From: RUG11198 sp036342255 | GTDB lineage: Bacteria; Bacillota_I; Bacilli_A; RF39; UBA660 | Direction: 5' to 3' | Assembly (NCBI GenBank): GCA_036342255.1 | Contig: JAZAUS010000003.1 | Location: forward strand, 62,001-126,000 | Length of the DNA stretch: 64,000 nucleotides | Shown here: piece after piece, positions 1-7,252 of the stretch | How positions within the stretch are numbered: position 1 is the stretch's first letter | Layout: each line of letters starts with the position of its first letter | Translations under genes and position numbers: made by a program | Notes under the pieces: model-generated | Told to the model about the DNA's origin: nothing | Databases searched by the model: none | Seen by the model: the letters and a program-made list of their open reading frames with translations, nothing else

Positions 1-917
1 ATTAATTCTTCAAAGGGGCGATCTAAATCATGAATCATATTTAAATTTAGTCCTTTTTTTAAGCACATAGCTAAAGCTATCATATATTTTTTAGTAAATT
101 CTTTATCTTTTCCTGCTTCAATCATTGGCATATTAGAATAGAAGAAAATATCATCATGTGATTTAGATAGTATTATTGTTTTTAATGCATCTAATTGTGA
201 TTTTTTAAATCCTTCTAGACCATAATAAGTTTTAGCTTTAGCTATACCTTTAGGTAGAGTAGGTATTTTAATTTTATCGAATTTGATAGTTTTAATATAA
301 TCATTTAAATCAAAATTATCTAATTTTTTTAGAAAACTATTTACCATATCATTATCTTCATAATTATCATTTGATAGCCAGTTAATTAAGATTATATTAA
401 AACTATCATTATCATTTAAATCTTCTTTATTACAGTTTAATAAATTACTAAGTAGTAGTTTATTTTTATCATCATTATGATAATTAATAATATATCTACT
501 AATTGAGTTTGTAAAATCATTAATATTTTGAGGTTTTCTTGTTCCACTTCTTATCTTAGATATATATGATGCATCAAAACCAATATATCTTGATAATTCA
601 GAAACATTAATATTTAATTCTTTAATTAATTTATTAAAATTATTTCTAAATAATTCTATATCAATATCATTTGTACTTATTGTTTCTTCTAAATCTTTTT
701 TTATAGTATCTTTCTTTATATTTATATTATTTTGTTTTGCTAATATATATAGACTATTAATTATATTATCTAATTGTTTGCTATTATATTTAGGATATCT
801 ATCACCACTACGATATCTACTAATAACGGAAGGTGATATTGATGATATATCAGATAATTCTTTAGCCGTACAACCTATATAATCAATATAATAATTTAAT
901 TTTTCAGAGAAATTCAT
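1..917 (-). CDS. Large helix-turn-helix transcriptional regulator, 3' end cut by window edge
   Basis: An uninterrupted reading frame runs leftward off the window; about 305 codons are visible. The ATG at 917-915 follows an excellent ribosome site (AGAGGTGG). The protein has two XRE-like helix-turn-helix segments: residues about 15-38 (TAKELSDIS...PSVISRYRSG) and about 107-130 (VSELSRYIGF...YISKIRSG). Each ends in the typical recognition-helix pattern S-x-I-S-x-h-R-x-G. The C-terminal part (MIHDLDRPFEEL near residue 300) recalls a family of large HTH proteins in Firmicutes, recognised from memory only. No signal peptide or membrane segment is visible, so it is cytosolic. It is divergent from the surface-protein gene at 1058, and tandem TGTCATAT repeats lie between them, so autoregulation and control of the surface locus is a reasonable inference. 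Effector and targets are unknown. Confidence 0.8.
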   Translation of the reverse strand, partial: MNFSEKLNYYIDYIGCTAKELSDISSISPSVISRYRSGDRYPKYNSKQLDNIINSLYILAKQNNINIKKDTIKKDLEETISTNDIDIELFRNNFNKLIKELNINVSELSRYIGFDASYISKIRSGTRKPQNINDFTNSISRYIINYHNDDKNKLLLSNLLNCNKEDLNDNDSFNIILINWLSNDNYEDNDMVNSFLKKLDNFDLNDYIKTIKFDKIKIPTLPKGIAKAKTYYGLEGFKKSQLDALKTIILSKSHDDIFFYSNMPMIEAGKDKEFTKKYMIALAMCLKKGLNLNMIHDLDRPFEEL

Positions 918-947
918 AATCCACCTCTTTGAAATATTATAATGCAT

Positions 948-976
948 ATTATACATCAAAAGTGTCATATTGTCAT
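948..976 (-). promoter_or_regulatory. Promoter of the left-edge HTH regulator
   Basis: On the minus strand, ATGACA (976-971) is followed after exactly 17 bases by TATAAT (953-948), about 30 bases upstream of the start codon at 917. The -35 element lies inside the second TGTCATAT repeat, so a protein bound there would compete with RNA polymerase. Confidence 0.6.
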
Positions 977-989
977 ATTGTCAATGACA
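963..989. repeat. Tandem TGTCATAT repeats plus palindrome, operator-like
   Basis: TGTCATAT occurs at 963-970 and again at 971-978, followed directly by TGTCAATGACA (979-989), a perfect inverted repeat of TGTCA around one base. There are thus three direct TGTCA units spaced by 8 bases and one inverted unit. The array sits between the divergent HTH regulator and the surface-protein gene and overlaps the regulator's -35 element. The 8-base spacing is less than one helical turn, so not all units can be filled on one face at once. Confidence 0.6.
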
Positions 990-1057
990 AATTAGCAATT
1001 AAATACAATACATTATTATATAATGATATAATTATTACAAAATAAGGAGGATTAGAT

Positions 1058-2794
1058 GTGAAGAAGTTTATGAAAACTATTAGGAAAATTCCTAAGAAAA
1101 TGGTTGCAATTATTTTAGTAGCAGCTTTAATATTAAACTATTTTATACCTATTACTAAAGTATTTGCTGATGGGGAATATGTATTAACATTTACTATTGG
1201 TAATAATAATCAAAATAGTCATGTTATGGTTAATGATAATGGTCACTTGAAGATTGATAATCAATTTGTTGAACTTCGTAATGGTGATAATAATATTGGA
1301 ACAGTTAATTGTGCTAGTGAAACTACTTGTACTATAACTGTAACAAATGGACAGACAGGTAAATTAAATTATAATGGTAATAATACTTTTACTTTATTTA
1401 TGCAAGGTCATCCAGTTAGTTTAGATTTTAATTTTAGTGCTAATGAAAATATAGCTGTTCAAGATTATTATGAAGAACATCATGATGAAGGACAAGGAGA
1501 AGAATCTCGCTTTGATGGAAGAGCTGTAGTGTTATGGTCATGTGGCAGTGGAGTTTGCTATCATGAGTTTGATAATATACCAGATTTCCCAAATGGGAAT
1601 AGTACTTTTTATAAAGATTCTATAGTAACAGCAGATAACAAACAAAACACTATTTTTGATGTTCATGCTCAATATAAAGGATGGTATAAAACTGATGAAT
1701 TTAATAATTGGCAAGAGCTATATGAAATAGCAACAGGTAATGCTATTGATTGGAATACATTAAATCCTGAATTAATATTAGGAGAACCTAATCAACGTAT
1801 AAATGAGTTAGAACAAGCAGCAGCTGAGACATGCGGGGCAAGGCCACAAGAAAATTCATCAAGTGTAGAACGTAACACATATGAAAGATGTATACATCAT
1901 TATGCTGCTGAAGTAGAACATAAAATATGGACACATAAATTACAACCAGTAGGTGAGCCAAGTGAAGCTAATGCATATGTTTCTTTTGGAGATAGAAACT
2001 TTAAAGTAGTAATATATAATGATGATTATAGAGGAATAACTACTGGTGATTTAAGTGGATTAAATTATTATCCAGCTCATTGGAATGATCCATTCCTAAA
2101 AATAGATCAATATGATATTTCTAATACAACACAATCAAAACCTGCAAAGCTTGAATCAATATTACTTGAAAGCACAATAAAAATTGATGCTTTAAATTAT
2201 AATGGATTAGAAATAGCATCTATAGAACCATTAGATGTACCAGAAGATGCTGTTACAGTAACAAAAAATGGTAATAAATTTAGTATAGAATTTTCATCTC
2301 ACTTTTATGATAATGTAGTATTTTTAGTTACCGATACTCATAATGAAAAATATTATATTCAAGTAAAAAGATATACAATAGATGGTTATATTAGATATGA
2401 TAATGAAAGAAATATTCCTGTTTTAGCAGCTGATTTCTATTTTGATAGAACAAAATCATATCAAGATTTTATAATTACAGCTAAAATAGTGTATAAAGAT
2501 GGTAGTAATGAAAATGTAACTTTAAATCCTATAAGTGACTTTTTAGATGGCTTAGGTAATCCAGTTGATGGATATGAATTTGATCAAGAGAACCCTGACT
2601 TTGAATTTTCTGGAAAAGGATTAAAGATGTCAAGATTTGAATTTGATTTACAACAAAATGCTGATAGAAATATTAAAGATGTATATTTAAATGCTGAATA
2701 TAAAGGTAGTGATACATATACTTATGCTGGAGCATATTCAGGTTCAGGTGAAGGAACACTAGCTAATATCTATCATCCAGAGGAGGGAGAATAA
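1058..2794 (+). CDS. Secreted or surface protein of unknown function
   Basis: The start is GTG at 1058, seven bases after GGAGG (1046-1050); the ATG at 1056 is out of frame and stops at once. The N-terminus is a long signal peptide: a basic stretch (KKFMKTIRKIPKK), a hydrophobic core (about residues 15-32) and a likely cleavage site near FADG (36-39). The mature part is mostly acidic and Asn-rich and includes a Cys pair in WSCGSGVC (about 160-167). No C-terminal anchor or sorting signal is visible, so it may be released or bind another surface component. It ends one base before the next gene, a repeat-containing sorted protein, implying co-translation. I recognise similar proteins in gut Mollicutes-like genomes from memory but no named domain. 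Confidence 0.8.
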   Translation: MKKFMKTIRKIPKKMVAIILVAALILNYFIPITKVFADGEYVLTFTIGNNNQNSHVMVNDNGHLKIDNQFVELRNGDNNIGTVNCASETTCTITVTNGQTGKLNYNGNNTFTLFMQGHPVSLDFNFSANENIAVQDYYEEHHDEGQGEESRFDGRAVVLWSCGSGVCYHEFDNIPDFPNGNSTFYKDSIVTADNKQNTIFDVHAQYKGWYKTDEFNNWQELYEIATGNAIDWNTLNPELILGEPNQRINELEQAAAETCGARPQENSSSVERNTYERCIHHYAAEVEHKIWTHKLQPVGEPSEANAYVSFGDRNFKVVIYNDDYRGITTGDLSGLNYYPAHWNDPFLKIDQYDISNTTQSKPAKLESILLESTIKIDALNYNGLEIASIEPLDVPEDAVTVTKNGNKFSIEFSSHFYDNVVFLVTDTHNEKYYIQVKRYTIDGYIRYDNERNIPVLAADFYFDRTKSYQDFIITAKIVYKDGSNENVTLNPISDFLDGLGNPVDGYEFDQENPDFEFSGKGLKMSRFEFDLQQNADRNIKDVYLNAEYKGSDTYTYAGAYSGSGEGTLANIYHPEEGE

Positions 2795-2795
2795 T

Positions 2796-4772
2796 ATGAA
2801 AAATAAACTATTATTAATATTTTCATTATTATTAGTTCTTCCTCTTACTGTAATGGCAGCAGGTGAGGCTAATGTTACATCTTTAGATACTCATGCAGAA
2901 GATGGGGGAAATATTATTCTTTTTGGTGGTACTACTGAGAATAGTTCGCATGCTGTAATGTGTAAACTATATGATAATCAAGATGAAGAAATAGATAAAT
3001 TATCAGTAGAAGTTACTAATGAAGGAACTAATGGAACATTTGGAGGATCATTTCTAGCTCCATCTGTTGGCACATATACAGTTAGCTGTGCTAATTATGA
3101 AGGTGGTAATATAGTTAGTGATGATGTATCTGTTACTGAAATGACTAAAGTTTCTGTAACATTTTATGATCCTATAGATGATATTGAAATATCTTCAGTA
3201 GAGGTTGATGCTGGACAAGTAGTAGCTAGACCAAATCCAGATCCTGCTAAAAATGGTAAAGTATTTGCTGGTTGGTATGAGGATAGTACATATACAACAC
3301 CATTTGATTTTAGTACTAGAATTACTGCTTTTGTAACAATATATGCTAAATGGAATGATGAAGAGGTAACACCACAAAATCAAACTCGTGTACAAGTTAT
3401 ATATTCTGGAGGAGGTACTTATCAAGTAGATTTTAATACTGATGATCCTGATAATCAAGGACCTATGCATGCACAAATTGATCATTCAGCTAATTATTTT
3501 GTAGATCCTAATACAGAAGTGACTTTAACAGCATATCCAGCTCAAGGTCATCATCTAGCTGGATGGTATGCTACACATGAAGAAGAAGATTCAAATAATC
3601 TTGGACATATGATTTGGGTAGAAGATGAATTGCTTTCAAATCAAACTGAATATGTATTTACTCCTGAAGGTGAAAATGTAAATATTAAATTAGTATTTGA
3701 AGAAGATACTGTTCAAAATCATACAGTTACATTTGATACAGATGGTGGAACTATAATTAATCCTATTGTAGTAGAACATGGTCATACTGTCGCAAGACCA
3801 TCTCAAGATCCAGCGAAAGATAATAAGGTGTTTGGAGGATGGTTTGCTGATCATACTAAAACAACTGAATTTGACTTTAATACTCCTATAACAAGTGATA
3901 CTACAATTTATGCAAAGTGGGATGATCCTGTTATTAAACATACTGTTACATTTAATACTAATGGAGGTAGTGCTATAGAACCTGTTTTAGTAGTAGATGG
4001 ACAAACAGTTAATAAACCTACTAATCCAACTAAAAATGGTAAAGTATTTGGTGGTTGGTATGAAGATGATAATTTAGAAAATGAATATAATTTTAGTAAT
4101 CCAATAATGACTAATACTACCATTTATGCTAAATGGTTACAAGAATATAATACTGATGATGAAGAACATAATAATAGTATTACATTTGTTGGTGAAGAAA
4201 ACAAAACAGGTCTTCATTTAGTAATAACAGATTTAAGTAATTTACCTGATGAAGCTTTAGCTCAAATGGATCCACCAATGACTCGTGAAGAATATGAAGG
4301 ATTAAAGGATATTATTATAAATGCAGCTAAGCAATATGGAACTTTAATATCTTTCCTTGATATAAGTGTTTTAGATAACAATAATGAACCAGTTGAAGTT
4401 AATAATGGTGCTACTATTAGTTTGAATTATACTGATGAAATGGGAGAATATAAATCATATAAATTAGTTTATATTGATACTGATGCTAATAATAATATAG
4501 TACTAGGTCAATCATATAATTTATCTAAACAAGGAAATAAATTAGTTGGTAATTTAGATCATTTAAGTGGTTATGCTTTAGTAGGAAGTAATGAAGATAA
4601 TTCAACTACTAATGGTAGTTCAACTTCAAATAGTGCTGGAAAAGGAGAATCTACAAATAGTAGTAGTAATCCTAAAACATCTGACAACATATACATATGG
4701 TTTATAACATTAGGAATATCTTTAATTGTCTTATTAATAGGCACAATTAAAGCACTAAAACTAAAAAAATAA
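2796..4772 (+). CDS. InlB B-repeat (Listeria-Bacteroides repeat) surface protein with NPKTS sorting signal
   Basis: It has a signal peptide (MKNKLLLIFSLLLVLPLTVMAAG, cleavage near 21-23). It then carries at least three repeats of about 65 residues of the Listeria-Bacteroides type (Flg_new family), each ending in T-I-Y-A-K-W and containing K-V-F-x-G-W-[YF]: about residues 119-187, 304-375 and 383-447. A Ser/Asn/Thr-rich linker leads to NPKTSDN (about 626-632), a hydrophobic span (about 633-653) and the basic tail KLKK. This is the layout of a cell-wall sorting signal; NP-x-T motifs are the usual substrates of class B sortases, and a class B sortase lies 460 bases downstream. It is therefore probably the anchored partner of that enzyme (inference). 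Function is probably adhesion or display. Start ATG follows GAGGAGGGAG, which lies inside the previous gene. Confidence 0.85.
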   Translation: MKNKLLLIFSLLLVLPLTVMAAGEANVTSLDTHAEDGGNIILFGGTTENSSHAVMCKLYDNQDEEIDKLSVEVTNEGTNGTFGGSFLAPSVGTYTVSCANYEGGNIVSDDVSVTEMTKVSVTFYDPIDDIEISSVEVDAGQVVARPNPDPAKNGKVFAGWYEDSTYTTPFDFSTRITAFVTIYAKWNDEEVTPQNQTRVQVIYSGGGTYQVDFNTDDPDNQGPMHAQIDHSANYFVDPNTEVTLTAYPAQGHHLAGWYATHEEEDSNNLGHMIWVEDELLSNQTEYVFTPEGENVNIKLVFEEDTVQNHTVTFDTDGGTIINPIVVEHGHTVARPSQDPAKDNKVFGGWFADHTKTTEFDFNTPITSDTTIYAKWDDPVIKHTVTFNTNGGSAIEPVLVVDGQTVNKPTNPTKNGKVFGGWYEDDNLENEYNFSNPIMTNTTIYAKWLQEYNTDDEEHNNSITFVGEENKTGLHLVITDLSNLPDEALAQMDPPMTREEYEGLKDIIINAAKQYGTLISFLDISVLDNNNEPVEVNNGATISLNYTDEMGEYKSYKLVYIDTDANNNIVLGQSYNLSKQGNKLVGNLDHLSGYALVGSNEDNSTTNGSSTSNSAGKGESTNSSSNPKTSDNIYIWFITLGISLIVLLIGTIKALKLKK

Positions 4773-4775
4773 ACC

Positions 4776-4804
4776 TATAGAGACGATATATCATCGTCTC
4801 TATA
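4776..4804 (+). terminator. Perfect 12-bp stem-loop after the surface-protein gene
   Basis: TATAGAGACGAT (4776-4787) pairs completely with 4793-4804 around a 5-base loop. It is followed only by TTTA, not a long T run, and the next gene's ribosome site comes at once. It may be a partial terminator or a processing/stability hairpin that sets different levels for upstream and downstream genes. Confidence 0.6.
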
Positions 4805-4820
4805 TTTAGGAGTTGTAAAT

Positions 4821-5186
4821 ATGAAAAAAAAGAAAAAGCAAAAACAAGTAAAAAGAATAATTATATTAGTACTAATAATATTAATAGTACTATCATTTAG
4901 TATAATAGCAATATTAAAAACAAAGAAAAAAGAGAATAATAACCCATTAATAGGTAAGTGGACAACAGATAATGTAACAGTCTATATTTTTAATAAAGAT
5001 AATACAGGAGAACTAAAAGTACCATTATCAACATATAAATTTAATTATAAAATAAATAAAAATAATTTATATATAGATTTTGCAAACGAAAAATCAGAAG
5101 ATACAAAATATACTTATAACTTCGAAAATGGAAGATTAATATTAGAAAGTAAAAATGGAAAATTTATTTTCCATAAACAAAAGTAA
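4821..5186 (+). CDS. Small membrane-anchored protein, DUF5640-like
   Basis: This 121-residue protein has a very basic N-terminus (MKKKKKQKQVKR) and one membrane segment (about residues 13-32), so the rest should face outward. The outer part starts with LIGKWTTDNVTVYIFNKDN and is predicted to be a small beta domain. The pattern of a GKW opening, a T-x-Y-x-F-N-K-D-x-T-G strand and repeated Y-x-Y/F strands resembles the DUF5640/lipocalin-like domains of Firmicutes, recognised by eye only. It follows an AGGAG ribosome site. It lies between the sorted surface protein and the sortase, so a cell-envelope role is likely. Confidence 0.65.
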   Translation: MKKKKKQKQVKRIIILVLIILIVLSFSIIAILKTKKKENNNPLIGKWTTDNVTVYIFNKDNTGELKVPLSTYKFNYKINKNNLYIDFANEKSEDTKYTYNFENGRLILESKNGKFIFHKQK

Positions 5187-5192
5187 AACATT

Positions 5193-5221
5193 GACTAGCA
5201 TAATAAAATATGCTAGTCTTT
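5193..5221 (+). terminator. Intrinsic terminator after the small membrane protein
   Basis: GACTAGCATA (5193-5202) pairs with TATGCTAGTC (5209-5218) around a 6-base loop and is followed by TTTATTA. It overlaps an in-frame ATG at 5210, one reason to place the sortase start later. Confidence 0.65.
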
Positions 5222-5236
5222 ATTATAGGTGATAAA

Positions 5237-5977
5237 GTGAAAAAAAGAAAAGAAAATAGAAGTAAAAAACTCACTTTAAATATAGCATTAATATTATTTT
5301 TAATATTGTTTCTAATATCCTCAATTAAAATAATATCATGGACAATAGACAATAATAATAGCAATAAAATTATTAAAACAATTAAAAATGATATTATAAT
5401 AAATAAAGAAACCAATAAATATAAAATAGATTTCGACAATTTAAAGAAGAAAAATAATGACACACTAGCTTTTATAAAAATAAATGGAACTAACATAGAA
5501 TACCCAATTGTTAAAACTACAAATAACGACTTTTATCTTAATCACAGTTTTGATAAAAGCCCAAACAATGCCGGATGGCCCTTTATAAACTATATAAATA
5601 AAGTTGATGGATCTGATAAAAATATTACAATCTTTGCACATGCCAGACGTGATGGAAGTATGTTTGGAACCTTATATAAAACATTATCCACTGAATGGAG
5701 AAATAATGAAGAAAATCTAAAAATATTATTCATAACCGAAACAGAAACAAATTATTATAAGGTTTTTTCAACTTATAAAATATTAGAAGAAGATTATTAT
5801 ATAAAGAATAATTTCAAAGATGAAGAAGAATATAATAGCTTTCTTACTAAAATAAAAAATAGAAGCAATTATGAATATAATATAAATATAGATAAGAATG
5901 ATAGAATCTTAACCTTATCAACTTGTTCTAGTGATGATAGATATAGAATAGTATTACACGCTAAAAAATTAAATTAA
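5237..5977 (+). CDS. srtB: Class B sortase
   Basis: A sortase is a membrane-anchored cysteine transpeptidase that cuts a C-terminal sorting motif and joins the protein to the wall. I start at GTG 5237, with AGGTG five bases upstream; an ATG at 5210 in the same frame lies inside a terminator stem. The N-terminal membrane segment spans about residues 15-35. The catalytic residues are visible: His in FAHARRDGSMFG, Cys in LSTCSSDD and Arg in DRYRIVLHAK. The class B look comes from NAGWPFINY and from the helix between the His and Cys motifs (EEEYNSFLTKIKNRS). Its likely substrate is the NPKTS protein encoded just upstream. The next gene, apt, follows after 16 bases. Confidence 0.88.
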   Translation: MKKRKENRSKKLTLNIALILFLILFLISSIKIISWTIDNNNSNKIIKTIKNDIIINKETNKYKIDFDNLKKKNNDTLAFIKINGTNIEYPIVKTTNNDFYLNHSFDKSPNNAGWPFINYINKVDGSDKNITIFAHARRDGSMFGTLYKTLSTEWRNNEENLKILFITETETNYYKVFSTYKILEEDYYIKNNFKDEEEYNSFLTKIKNRSNYEYNINIDKNDRILTLSTCSSDDRYRIVLHAKKLN

Positions 5978-5993
5978 TATAAGGAGAATTAAA

Positions 5994-6533
5994 ATGAGAA
6001 TAATTAATAATAAACTAAAAAATGAATTAAATATAAGAACAGAACCAGATTTTCCCGTTAAAGGAGTAGAATTTATAGATATTACACCACTAATAATTCA
6101 AAAAGAAACCCTAAAAGAAATAACAGAAATATTTTTAAAAGAACTAAATAATAAAAATATAGATTACATAATAGCACCAGAAGCCAGAGGCTTCCTATTT
6201 GCAAGTGTCATAGCAACCGAATTAGGAGTAGGTCTAGTTCCCATCAGAAAAAAAGGGAAACTACCCCCATCAACAGTAGAAAAACAATTTTCATATATAA
6301 AAGAATATGGTAAAGATTATCTAGAATTGCCAAAGCTTGTTAACGATAATTATAAAGATAAAAACTTCTATATAATAGATGATATATATGCAACTGGAAA
6401 TACAGTAAATGCCATCAAACAAGCCATATCCTCACTAGGAGGAAAAATAACAGGATGTGGAGTAGTAATGAACATAATAGAATTAAACAACGATAAAGAT
6501 GTATTTTCAATAATAGATATAAATGAAGAATAA
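5994..6533 (+). CDS. apt: Adenine phosphoribosyltransferase
   Basis: Apt converts adenine plus PRPP to AMP in purine salvage. Family signatures are the N-terminal DFPVKGVEFIDITPLI, the central APEARGFLF loop, VPIRKKGKLP, and the PRPP-binding loop IDDIYATGNTV (about residues 127-137; the usual form is DDLLATGGT). Length (179) is normal for Apt. ATG follows AAGGAG by seven bases. It sits 16 bases after the sortase, probably in the same transcript, with no functional link visible. A more general phosphoribosyltransferase activity cannot be excluded, but the overall pattern is Apt. Confidence 0.9.
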   Translation: MRIINNKLKNELNIRTEPDFPVKGVEFIDITPLIIQKETLKEITEIFLKELNNKNIDYIIAPEARGFLFASVIATELGVGLVPIRKKGKLPPSTVEKQFSYIKEYGKDYLELPKLVNDNYKDKNFYIIDDIYATGNTVNAIKQAISSLGGKITGCGVVMNIIELNNDKDVFSIIDINEE

Positions 6534-6562
6534 TATCAAAATATAATAAGAAAGGATAAAAA

Positions 6563-7132
6563 ATGAGATTTGAAAAAGTAGTAAAAAATGGAAGACATAT
6601 AAGTGTAAAAAGTACAACATTCAACGGGCCTATTAGCCAATTAATCGGTGCGGGAGCAGCTTTGACAGGAGTAATTATTTTATCTTTAGCTTTATTATTT
6701 TTTGGTTCATTAGAAATTGGAGCATTAAAAACAAAGAATTATCAACCAATCGAAGTAACAATTACCAGTAACCCAAATGAATTTGATGAAGTAGATATAA
6801 CATACCAAGTAAATAACGAAAACTATAATACTAAGGTATCAGCATTTGAAGAATATAAAAAAGATGATAAAGCAACATTCTACTATAATCCTAACAATCC
6901 AGTAGAAATAATAGAAGCAAAGAATAGTTCCAATCCAATACTCATAATATTTTTAATCATACTAATATTTGCTTTTTCAATAAGACTAAAAAGAAGAATA
7001 AATAATTATCTCCATTATATAGATCCAAGTAAATATAAATATGATGATACTGAAGAAAGAACATACGAAAATCAATCGGATTTAAGATATGACGATATGT
7101 CTGATGGAGAACATAATAACATATATTTTTAA
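6563..7132 (+). CDS. DUF3592-like membrane protein
   Basis: This 189-residue protein has two membrane segments: about residues 28-50, after a short basic N-terminus, and about 125-141, before the charged cytosolic tail. Between them lies a beta-rich outer domain with YQVNNENYNTKV and ATFYYNPNNPVEI; the Y-x-x-x-N-P-x-x-P motif is the hallmark of DUF3592-type proteins. No enzymatic residues stand out. It follows apt by 29 bases and is closed by a strong terminator. I considered it as a bacteriocin immunity protein because the exporter starts 120 bases downstream, but the terminator between them argues against co-expression. Confidence 0.65.
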   Translation: MRFEKVVKNGRHISVKSTTFNGPISQLIGAGAALTGVIILSLALLFFGSLEIGALKTKNYQPIEVTITSNPNEFDEVDITYQVNNENYNTKVSAFEEYKKDDKATFYYNPNNPVEIIEAKNSSNPILIIFLIILIFAFSIRLKRRINNYLHYIDPSKYKYDDTEERTYENQSDLRYDDMSDGEHNNIYF

Positions 7133-7142
7133 TAAAAAATAT

Positions 7143-7173
7143 AAAAATGATCAATAATATTGATCATTTTTTT
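7143..7173 (+). terminator. Strong intrinsic terminator between the DUF3592-like gene and the peptide exporter
   Basis: A 13-bp stem (7143-7155 with 7159-7171) around a 3-base loop is followed by a T run to 7173. Confidence 0.85.
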
Positions 7174-7252
7174 CATAAATTAAATTTTTTTTAAAATATT
7201 GAAGTAATTTAACTCAATCATCTCCAATAATAATTATTAGAGGAGGTAAAAG

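Noticed and set aside
3195..4123. Long antisense frames opposite the InlB-repeat gene
   Set aside because: They are shadows of the repeated coding sequence, lack ribosome sites and have no sensible protein composition.
3100..4140. Repeats in the surface protein considered as a CRISPR or DNA-level tandem array
   Set aside because: Similarity is at protein level (K-W-ended units of about 65 residues); the DNA units are diverged and irregular.
5210..5236. Earlier start of the sortase at ATG 5210
   Set aside because: It falls inside the stem of the preceding terminator and has no ribosome site; GTG 5237 has one.
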